DNA of 9,589 nt from positions 1 to 9,589 of the forward strand of contig JAAZGQ010000293.1 of NCBI GenBank assembly GCA_012511135.1. Direction: 5' to 3'. Below, one piece after another: positions 1-6,126 of this stretch. Each line of letters starts with the position of its first letter. The first letter of the stretch is position 1. The position numbers and the translations under genes were made by a program. Source of the stretch: Bacteroidales bacterium. GTDB taxonomy: Bacteria; Bacteroidota; Bacteroidia; Bacteroidales; UBA1402. The notes beneath the pieces are model-generated. The model was not told where the DNA came from and searched no databases. It worked only from the letters and a program-made list of their open reading frames with translations.

Positions 1-1456
1 CTTTGCGTTCCCTGGCTACGGCCTCTCTGTCGGTGGGAATGTTCCAATAAATTTCGCCACTGCCTGCATTACGGAAATTCATGCCGTAATCACCCACCGG
101 TTCCTGGGTGTTGAAAACTTCCAGTCCGGGTCTGTCCGGATCCAGATCGCTCAGATGCATGGCATCAGCATGGCCTATGCCGGTGGTGTAAAGACCTTTG
201 CCGTCGTGATCTACCACCATGTTGCCGTAGACAATTTCGTCAAAACCATCCTGATCGACATCAGCTACACTGAGGTTGTGGTTGCCCTGGCCTGCGTAAG
301 CCCTCTGTTCAGGATGTTGGGGATCATGACTATCGAAGATCCAGCGTTGCTGCAATTTGCCATCGCGGTAATCCCAGGCTGCCAGTACTGAGCGGGTATA
401 ATAACCTCTACACATCACCAGGCTGGGTCTCCGGCCGTCTAAGTAGGCAATGCAAGCCAGGTAACGATCAGATCTGTTTCCTTTTCCATCACCCCAGACG
501 GCTTTGAGCTGAGCCTGGTCGGGGAAAAGGCTTGAAGGATGCCGCGGCGGTTCGTAAGGAACAGTTACCAGTTCGGCTCCGGTATGTCCCTCAAAGATGG
601 TCAGGTATTCCGGCCCGCTCAACAGGTGGCCACCGCTTCGACCTTGAAAGCGGGGGTTGGAGTTTGTTTGCCCGGAGGTTTCCTCAGATCTACTTCTCCA
701 GTCAGCCTCGGGATCCCCCAGTACTTTGCCCTGTCCGTCTATGGTGCCATCGGCTGTTTTGCAGGCAATTTCGGCCTTACCGTCACCGTCCAGGTCATAA
801 ACCATAAATTGGGTATAATGTGCTCCTTCGCGGATGTTCTTACCCAGATCGATTCGCCACAAGAACTCTCCGTCCAGGCTGTAAGCTTCGAGTTTGGTTT
901 GTCCGGTAAAGCCGTCATGGGAGTTGTCCCTGGGTCGCATCTCCTGCTTGACGATGATCTCGTATTGGCCGTCTCCGTCCAGATCACCAGCAGAACAATC
1001 GCCCGGAACATGCCCGGGCAGCGTTTGTAAGGGTACAGATATATAATTCATTCCTGCCCGGCCGGCTTTTAAAGTATATCGACTGCCGGCTTCGGCTTTA
1101 TCGTTTTTTGACCCGGGAGCTTTGACCCAATAACTGCAATCGCTTGTCGCGTTGTAAGCTGTGTCTGTATAATTGCATCCGTCTTTCGGTCCTGCTTTAT
1201 GAATCAATTGATAGTCGCCGTTTTTTTGAAGTTTGTACAATTCAAAAACCTGATCCGGCTTATCCGACAAGAGCAGGCGCCAGGATATAAAGGCTGAGTT
1301 TTCGCTGATGGCAGTAGCCATGAGTCCCCGGTCAGGATTTTCGGTTTGACGGGACAGGAGATGGCTTTGGTAAGAATAGGTAGCGCCCTGACAGGCAAAG
1401 GAATTTACCAGTATTATATTTAATAGAATATAAAACGAGAGCAATTGCGTGTTCAT
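1..1456 (-). CDS. Rhamnogalacturonan lyase, polysaccharide lyase family 11 (3' part beyond window)
   Basis: Secreted or surface enzyme expected to cleave the rhamnose-galacturonic acid backbone of pectin rhamnogalacturonan I by beta-elimination. The frame stays open from the ATG at 1456 to the left edge, giving 485 residues; PL11 enzymes are usually around 600, so the C-terminal part is missing. Residues 1-21 form a hydrophobic signal peptide. Cys22 follows it but the preceding SFA is a poor lipobox, so lipoprotein status is open. An N-terminal beta domain (ISWRLLLSD near 57-65) is followed by a beta-propeller with calcium-type loops GDLDGDG (157-163), DLDGDG (221-226), DVDQDG (399-404) and DLDPDRPG (437-444). 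Strong PL11 blocks are KAVWGDGKGNRSDRYLAC (318-335), VMCRGYYTR (347-355), GQGNHNLSVADVD (389-401) and GIGHADAMHLSDLDPDRPG (426-444). It is divergent from lptB. The family call is firm; substrate detail is from family knowledge. Confidence 0.93.
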   Translation of the reverse strand, partial: MNTQLLSFYILLNIILVNSFACQGATYSYQSHLLSRQTENPDRGLMATAISENSAFISWRLLLSDKPDQVFELYKLQKNGDYQLIHKAGPKDGCNYTDTAYNATSDCSYWVKAPGSKNDKAEAGSRYTLKAGRAGMNYISVPLQTLPGHVPGDCSAGDLDGDGQYEIIVKQEMRPRDNSHDGFTGQTKLEAYSLDGEFLWRIDLGKNIREGAHYTQFMVYDLDGDGKAEIACKTADGTIDGQGKVLGDPEADWRSRSEETSGQTNSNPRFQGRSGGHLLSGPEYLTIFEGHTGAELVTVPYEPPRHPSSLFPDQAQLKAVWGDGKGNRSDRYLACIAYLDGRRPSLVMCRGYYTRSVLAAWDYRDGKLQQRWIFDSHDPQHPEQRAYAGQGNHNLSVADVDQDGFDEIVYGNMVVDHDGKGLYTTGIGHADAMHLSDLDPDRPGLEVFNTQEPVGDYGMNFRNAGSGEIYWNIPTDREAVARERK

Positions 1457-1486
1457 GTATTGATATTTAGTTGAAAGTAAGATTTA

Positions 1487-1494
1487 CAAAGTTA
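1487..1494 (-). promoter_or_regulatory. Putative -7 promoter box for the PL11 lyase gene
   Basis: On the minus strand this reads TAACTTTG, an exact match to the Bacteroidota -7 consensus TAnnTTTG. It lies 30 bases before the lyase ATG at 1456. No TTG was found at the usual -33 distance, so the promoter is weak, regulated by an activator, or a chance match. It sits back to back with a plus-strand box for lptB, separated by one base. Confidence 0.35.
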
Positions 1495-1495
1495 A

Positions 1496-1503
1496 TATTT
1501 TTG
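1496..1503 (+). promoter_or_regulatory. Putative distal lptB promoter, -7 box
   Basis: TATTTTTG matches TAnnTTTG. A TTG at 1471-1473 lies 22 bases upstream, within the spacing known for Bacteroidota promoters (about 17-23). Transcription would begin near 1510, giving a leader of about 40 bases to the ATG at 1550. AT-rich sequence makes chance matches possible. Confidence 0.4.
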
Positions 1504-1525
1504 CTCTTTCATGCCTTTTTTTGCG

Positions 1526-1533
1526 TATTTTTG
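1526..1533 (+). promoter_or_regulatory. Putative proximal lptB promoter, -7 box
   Basis: A second TATTTTTG, here in the context TATTTTTGTGCC that is common just before Bacteroidota genes. A TTG at 1501-1503, which is the end of the distal -7 box, lies 22 bases upstream and could act as its -33 element. It lies inside the longer reading frame that starts at 1511, which favours the ATG at 1550 as the true start of lptB. Confidence 0.45.
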
Positions 1534-1549
1534 TGCCAAAAGTCCAGCT

Positions 1550-2341
1550 ATGCCCGAAGAAAAATTGGTCTTACGCACAGAAAATCTCGTCAAGAGATAT
1601 CGTAAACGCACTGTAGTAGACAGAGTCTCCATTGAGTTACATCAGGGAGAAATTGTGGGCTTGCTTGGCCCCAACGGTGCCGGCAAAACCACCACTTTTT
1701 ACATGACTACAGGCTTGATAGTGCCCAACGAAGGACGGATTTTTCTTGGAGACGTGGACATTACCGATTATCCTGTGTACAAAAGAGCCCAGGCTGGTAT
1801 TGGTTATTTGGCTCAGGAACCATCGGTGTTTAGAAAAATGTCGGTAGAAGACAATATTTTGTCAGTCCTTGAGATGACAAAAATGAGCCGGATTGAACAA
1901 AAAGAGAAACTCGAAAGCATTATTGCCGAATTTCATTTGGAGAAAGTGCGCAAAAACATTGGCGACCGTCTGTCGGGAGGAGAAAGACGCCGGACTGAAA
2001 TAGCCCGTTGCCTGGCCATCAGCCCCAAATTCATTATGCTCGATGAACCCTTTGCGGGTGTCGATCCTATTGCAGTGGACTATATTCAGCAAATTGTAGC
2101 CGGTTTGGTAACCAAAAATATAGGCATTCTGATTACTGACCATAATGTACGCGAAACCCTGTCCATCACTGACAGGGCCTATATGTTATTCGAAGGTAAA
2201 ATTAATTTTCAGGGCAGTCCCGAGGAATTAGCTTCCAACGAAATTGTTCGCCGTAAATACCTGGGTGTTAATTTTGAACTGACCCGTAAGAGAAGATCTG
2301 CCAATTCTTCTGCAACGGCAGAGGAAAGCCGCAGAGAATAG
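1550..2341 (+). CDS. lptB: LPS export ABC transporter ATP-binding protein LptB
   Basis: Cytoplasmic ATPase of the LptB2FG complex, which extracts lipopolysaccharide from the inner membrane and pushes it along the Lpt bridge to the outer membrane. From the ATG at 1550 it has 263 residues: Walker A GPNGAGKTT (40-48), Q-loop Gln89 in the LptB-typical block QEPSVFRKMSVEDNI (89-103), ABC signature LSGGE (141-145), Walker B FIMLDEP with Glu166, and switch His198 in ITDHNVRET. All catalytic residues are present. The C-terminus runs about 18 residues past the usual family end (YLGVNFEL, 237-244) as a charged tail with RKRR. An in-frame ATG at 1511 would add 13 residues, but it overlaps a promoter-like box and those residues do not resemble the family. 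It is the only plus-strand gene, divergent from the lyase and convergent with the guanylyltransferase. lptF/lptG are not in the window, which is normal as they are often elsewhere. Confidence 0.95.
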   Translation: MPEEKLVLRTENLVKRYRKRTVVDRVSIELHQGEIVGLLGPNGAGKTTTFYMTTGLIVPNEGRIFLGDVDITDYPVYKRAQAGIGYLAQEPSVFRKMSVEDNILSVLEMTKMSRIEQKEKLESIIAEFHLEKVRKNIGDRLSGGERRRTEIARCLAISPKFIMLDEPFAGVDPIAVDYIQQIVAGLVTKNIGILITDHNVRETLSITDRAYMLFEGKINFQGSPEELASNEIVRRKYLGVNFELTRKRRSANSSATAEESRRE

Positions 2342-2362
2342 CGAACTACCCCAACTCTTCTT

Positions 2363-3439
2363 TTAAACAAAGGAATCGCCGAATTTAAGCTGAGCGTCAA
2401 TGACGTATTGGCGAATTTCCTGTTCGTCTTCTTTTTTGCAAATCATCAGCACGTTGTCCGATTCTGCCACAATGTATCCGTCCAGATTCTGTACCACCGC
2501 CAGTTTTCCTTCGGGCAGGGTGATAATATTGTTGGTGCTGTCGTAACAAAGGGCTTTGCATTTTAAGATTACGTTGTTGTTTTTGTCCTTAGGCGAAAGA
2601 TCATGTAAGGAGCCCCAGGTGCCCAGATCGGACCAGCCGAAATTACCCTCCTGGACATAAACATTGGGAGCTTTTTCCATAATACTGTAATCTATGGAAA
2701 TATTGGGGCAGGATGAAAATATCTTTTCTATGAAACCGGCTTCTTTGGGGGTGTTGAACAAATGTTTTCCGGCACTGAAAGTGGAGTGAATGTCAGGTAA
2801 GAATTCTTCGTATGCCTTTAAAATGCTTTGAATATTCCACAGAAAGATGCCGGAGTTCCATAAAAATTCACCACTTTCTACAAAAACTTTAGCCAGCTCC
2901 AGGTTGGGTTTTTCGGTAAAAGCCTTGGCTTTGGTAAAGCCCGCCAATTTTTGATGTCCTTTTTGGATATAACCGTAACCGGTCTCAGGACGGTTGGGTT
3001 TTATGCCGATAGTGAGCAGGACTTCGTTTTCTGAAACAAATTTAAACCCTTCGCTGATGTGTTCGAGGAATTCCTCTTCTTTGAGAATAACGTGGTCAGA
3101 GGGAGCTACAACAATATTGGCCTTTGGATTGATGGCCCGGATATGATGTGAAGCAAAAGCAATGCAGGGAGCCGTATTCCGGCGCTGGGGTTCAAGTAAA
3201 ATTTGTTTGGGATTTAATCCCGGCAATTGCTCCTGAATAAGATTCCCATATAATTGATTGGAAACAATAAATATGTTTTCAGCAGGAATAATTTTATTAA
3301 AGCGATAAAAAGTTTGCTGGAGCAGAGATTGTCCGGTGCCGAAAAAATCTAGAAATTGCTTAGGATAGGTACTGCGGCTGGCTGGCCAGAAACGGCTTCC
3401 GATGCCTCCGCTCATAATAACGCAGTAGTTGTTTTCCAT
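2363..3439 (-). CDS. manC: Mannose-1-phosphate guanylyltransferase (GDP-mannose pyrophosphorylase)
   Basis: Cytoplasmic enzyme that makes GDP-mannose from mannose 1-phosphate and GTP, supplying mannose and, through GDP-mannose conversion, fucose-type sugars for LPS, capsule or protein glycans. It has 358 residues. The N-terminal nucleotidyltransferase loop is MSGGIGSRFWPASRSTYPKQ (9-28). Other family blocks are EPQRRNTAPC (83-92), APSDH (112-116), ETGYGYI (152-158), TEKP (175-178), WNSGIF (194-199), DYSIMEK (250-256) and NFGWSDLGTW (266-275). It is the short, single-function form: the cupin phosphomannose isomerase domain found in proteins of about 470 residues is absent. The N-terminus matches the family start, supporting the ATG at 3439, 28 bases downstream of a TATCTTTG box. 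It ends 21 bases from the convergent lptB stop. The gene symbol follows family usage; the exact substrate is inferred from homology. Confidence 0.93.
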   Translation of the reverse strand: MENNYCVIMSGGIGSRFWPASRSTYPKQFLDFFGTGQSLLQQTFYRFNKIIPAENIFIVSNQLYGNLIQEQLPGLNPKQILLEPQRRNTAPCIAFASHHIRAINPKANIVVAPSDHVILKEEEFLEHISEGFKFVSENEVLLTIGIKPNRPETGYGYIQKGHQKLAGFTKAKAFTEKPNLELAKVFVESGEFLWNSGIFLWNIQSILKAYEEFLPDIHSTFSAGKHLFNTPKEAGFIEKIFSSCPNISIDYSIMEKAPNVYVQEGNFGWSDLGTWGSLHDLSPKDKNNNVILKCKALCYDSTNNIITLPEGKLAVVQNLDGYIVAESDNVLMICKKEDEQEIRQYVIDAQLKFGDSFV

Positions 3440-3466
3440 AGGGTATTGTTTAGCTTGGATTCAAAA

Positions 3467-3474
3467 CAAAGATA
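3467..3474 (-). promoter_or_regulatory. Putative -7 promoter box for the guanylyltransferase gene
   Basis: On the minus strand this reads TATCTTTG, an exact match to TAnnTTTG, 28 bases before the ATG at 3439. No TTG is present at the -33 distance; only a T-rich stretch is found there. It suggests the guanylyltransferase can be transcribed separately from the T9SS operon upstream. Confidence 0.45.
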
Positions 3475-3487
3475 AAGAAGTGAGCGT

Positions 3488-3513
3488 AAAAGAAAAAATT
3501 TATTTTTTCTTTT
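3488..3513. repeat. AT-rich perfect inverted repeat, possible weak terminator after gldN
   Basis: Arms AAAAGAAAAAA (3488-3498) and TTTTTTCTTTT (3503-3513) are perfect reverse complements around a 4-base loop, TTTA. A smaller 5-base inverted repeat, TTGCC/GGCAA (3512-3516 and 3523-3527), adjoins it. On the minus strand the hairpin's second arm is T-rich, so it could end transcription from the gldN side, but the stem has only one G-C pair and would be weak. It could equally be a flexible upstream element of the guanylyltransferase promoter. Confidence 0.35.
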
Positions 3514-3559
3514 GCCGAGCGAGGCAATCTTCCCGGACAAAGTCCAAAAAGAGAAGAAT

Positions 3560-4531
3560 TTATGGTTTTTCGGCTATGTCAGCAGAAGATTTTCGGCCTT
3601 TTGGCGCGGGCTCCTGTTTATGATCATTCCAAAGCGTTGCCTGAATGTCTTTTAGTTCCTGCTCGAGTCGTTCCTGTTCGGCGGCAATTTCTTCGGGCGT
3701 AGTACAATAGTCCATAATATTTTGGTCCATAAGATTGGAGACCCGGTATATTTCTCCCTGATATTGATGTTGCATAAAGAAATCGTAGAGGCTGATACGG
3801 TTGACGGTATTGTATTTATTGGCACTAACCGTTTGTCTGGACAAGGCGTCGCGGGCAGCGTCGAAAGCTACCCAAAACAAGGGATAACGTCTGACTTCGC
3901 CCATTTCGTCTTCGCGCACCAGTACCGGGCAAAAAGCAATGGTTTTTATGCGCACCGATGAGTTACGCTGATCCAGAAAATAACTCTCTTTTACGTAATA
4001 AAGGGTAACTTCCTGGCTGGGAATATCCGCCTCATCTACCGTAAAAACAGTGAGGGTTGGATTTTTGGGATCAGGTTCGCTTTCAAAAGGAATCCAGAAG
4101 CGATTAAGCAGCTCTTCCATATTGACTTTGTATTCGTCCGAAAACATCTCTTTTTTATCTATGTATTCGTATACAGTCAATTGATTAGTGGCTACTAATT
4201 CAAAGAGCATAGAAAACAAATTCTTGCGCTGACCATCGGGTTGAGCCGGATGATACAGGGGCGCATTTTTTTCTTTTGTCAGGTCAAGCATGCGGTAAAC
4301 ATCTCTTTGCCACAGAATGTTGTCTGCCTGTATGGAAACAGCTTCGGGAAGTTTATTGTTTTTCAGCGAAAGGCCGGGCAGGCTTGATGCTACTTGTTCT
4401 GTATCTTTTTCTTTTGGACTACTCTGGTTGGTCGGAGCAAGTCTGCTAGTGGCCGCTGCTCCCGGTGCCAGTTGTGCGTAAGTAAGCAGAGAGCCCAAAA
4501 TTGCAAAAACAAGGAATACTATTCTTTTCAT
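3560..4531 (-). CDS. gldN: Type IX secretion system periplasmic ring protein GldN/PorN
   Basis: Periplasmic component of the T9SS that binds the lipoprotein GldK (PorK) to form the large ring under the outer membrane, and contacts GldM. The protein has 323 residues. Residues 1-19 are a signal peptide (MKR, hydrophobic core, likely cleavage TYA-Q at 19/20). A low-complexity linker rich in Ala, Ser and Pro (about 21-55) precedes the conserved domain. That domain begins with the family hallmark ADNILWQRDVYRMLDL (69-84) and PLYHP (91-95), and continues through KTIAFCPVLVRE (196-207) and RRYPLFWVAFDAARDAL (214-230). The end is a charged helix (about 278-304) and a basic, Pro-containing tail. It is the last gene of the operon, starting 17 bases after the gldM stop, with no promoter box in the gap. 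Confidence 0.93.
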   Translation of the reverse strand: MKRIVFLVFAILGSLLTYAQLAPGAAATSRLAPTNQSSPKEKDTEQVASSLPGLSLKNNKLPEAVSIQADNILWQRDVYRMLDLTKEKNAPLYHPAQPDGQRKNLFSMLFELVATNQLTVYEYIDKKEMFSDEYKVNMEELLNRFWIPFESEPDPKNPTLTVFTVDEADIPSQEVTLYYVKESYFLDQRNSSVRIKTIAFCPVLVREDEMGEVRRYPLFWVAFDAARDALSRQTVSANKYNTVNRISLYDFFMQHQYQGEIYRVSNLMDQNIMDYCTTPEEIAAEQERLEQELKDIQATLWNDHKQEPAPKGRKSSADIAEKP

Positions 4532-4548
4532 AAGGCTGTGATAATTTC

Positions 4549-6114
4549 TTAGTTGATAATGATTTCCATAGGAGAAAGCGTTTGTTCAATTTTATCAGGC
4601 CCCACCACCTTGATGCGGGCGATAAAAAAACGTTGACCTCTGGTCAGACGGCGAATCTGGGATTTTTGCCGGTTCGAGAAACTGGCTCCTTCGGAGATTT
4701 CCACGTTGGTATTTCCCATGGAGTCGTAAATAAGGGTTTCGAAAGACAACACATTGAAAGGTACATCCAGCAAGTCGTCGTCAAGAGCGGCAATAATGCC
4801 GGGAGCTTCCATTATCCGGACTTTGGAAAAGGGCTCACCACCACGGTACTTGCGGGTAATATTGTTTTCGTCGGTGTATTCGATAAAGGCTCTGGGTTCG
4901 GGCAAGGGCCTGACCCTGAAAGGAACCCTGGCCACTTGCTGACTGCGTCCGTCCATAATGGCATTGACGCTGACCACGCATTCTTTGCCCACTTCGGTGG
5001 GTAGGGCCCGCCAAACGTTGCCTGCACGAGTCAGTCTGCCGTTGTTGATACTGGCGCTGATGTCCTGACTGGCTACCCCGGGAACCGAGATGCTCAGTTC
5101 GTTTTCGATACCGGCATACAGTACGTTCATCATAATGTTGGACACGGTTGCAGTGGGTTCCACAACAGTGAATTCTTCGGAAAATTCGTAACGACGTTTA
5201 CTGCCGTCTCCGTGTTGCAGCTCGATATGGCCCGCAACCGGAAAAGTTCCTACGCGATTGGCATAAACTTCGAATAAGCCGTTTTGGTTGGCTGGCAGGG
5301 CCTCACCGTTGACATAAATCTGGGGACGCTGGGTGGAATCTTCGGCCGAAAGTATAATATTGGCCCTGTAACTGCCACCCCTTACAATATTTTGAGAATT
5401 GGGAATCACATAGGCTTTGATGCGGTTCACCCTGAAGTCGCCCACGTCGATGTTTTTGGTCAGGGTGTAAAGCACTTCGCCTTCGGCGTGACGAACATCA
5501 TTCTGTAGTTTGGAAAGCATTGTGATAACAGCGCTGACGGGCATATTGTCGAACATGGCTGTTTCCCAGTCCTTGCCCTGAATTTTATCCTTGTGCGAAG
5601 GCGTGGTGGAAAAATTATCCAGAATAATACGTTGTTTAAGGGTGTCGCCCATCATGGAAACCATCTTTTCTCGAAAGGCTTCCATTTCCTGAGCCAGTTC
5701 ACGTCCCTTTTTCCCGGTAGGAGGCAACATGACAAAAGCAGTAGCATTAACGTCTTCACGTTTGATTACATTATGTATGTCAGCTTTTTTCCCATCGGCT
5801 TTGCGAACAATTTCCCATTTAATTTGTTCCACGTAGTTATACATGGAATCGGCGTAATGTTTGACTTCTTGGGCACGTTGGTACCATTCCCCGCTTTTTT
5901 CGGGGTTTTGCTTGTAAGAGCTGTATAGGTCGTCGTAAAGCGACTCATTTTGGACACTCGAATTATGAGTACTCCTGAGCAGGCTGTCTTCGACCAGTTC
6001 GAAACCACCCAGTACGTCAGAAGAGACGTTGAGTGCAAGCATACAGAGCAGCATGATGTACATGAGTCCGATCATTCGCTGTCTGGGGGTTTCGGGAGCG
6101 TTGCTGGAAGGCAT
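4549..6114 (-). CDS. gldM: Type IX secretion / gliding motor protein GldM/PorM
   Basis: Inner-membrane protein whose long periplasmic part spans the periplasm as a dimer and transmits motion from the GldL motor to the GldK-GldN ring. It has 521 residues, close to the family length. The N-terminus ETPRQRMIGLMYIMLLCMLA (8-27) is the conserved cytoplasmic lead into the single membrane helix (about 14-35). Arg11 corresponds to Arg9 of F. johnsoniae GldM, which as I recall pairs with the key GldL glutamate. The periplasmic region starts with a helical domain (about 38-220) and continues as beta-rich domains. Family marks include NVLYAGIENEL (330-340) and, near the end, QIRRLTRGQRFFIARIKVVG (486-505). 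It starts 12 bases after the gldL stop and ends 17 bases before gldN. Nothing is truncated and no key element appears missing. Confidence 0.95.
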   Translation of the reverse strand: MPSSNAPETPRQRMIGLMYIMLLCMLALNVSSDVLGGFELVEDSLLRSTHNSSVQNESLYDDLYSSYKQNPEKSGEWYQRAQEVKHYADSMYNYVEQIKWEIVRKADGKKADIHNVIKREDVNATAFVMLPPTGKKGRELAQEMEAFREKMVSMMGDTLKQRIILDNFSTTPSHKDKIQGKDWETAMFDNMPVSAVITMLSKLQNDVRHAEGEVLYTLTKNIDVGDFRVNRIKAYVIPNSQNIVRGGSYRANIILSAEDSTQRPQIYVNGEALPANQNGLFEVYANRVGTFPVAGHIELQHGDGSKRRYEFSEEFTVVEPTATVSNIMMNVLYAGIENELSISVPGVASQDISASINNGRLTRAGNVWRALPTEVGKECVVSVNAIMDGRSQQVARVPFRVRPLPEPRAFIEYTDENNITRKYRGGEPFSKVRIMEAPGIIAALDDDLLDVPFNVLSFETLIYDSMGNTNVEISEGASFSNRQKSQIRRLTRGQRFFIARIKVVGPDKIEQTLSPMEIIIN

Positions 6115-6126
6115 ATTCCTTAGGGA

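Noticed and set aside
739..1011. Minus-strand open frame in another phase inside the PL11 gene
   Set aside because: The neighbouring phase reads the calcium-loop and propeller motifs without a break from 1456 to 1, so this is a shadow and there is no frameshift.
539..1030. Plus-strand open frame of 163 codons opposite the PL11 gene
   Set aside because: The minus-strand frame carries continuous PL11 motifs across this stretch; the plus-strand protein has no recognisable features.
3429..3623. Plus-strand open frame of 64 codons across the manC-gldN spacer
   Set aside because: It starts inside manC, ends inside gldN, runs through the AT-rich palindrome, and encodes a low-complexity basic peptide with no plausible start context.
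4582..5004. Plus-strand open frame of 140 codons opposite gldM
   Set aside because: It is antisense to conserved C-terminal GldM sequence and has no family resemblance or promoter.
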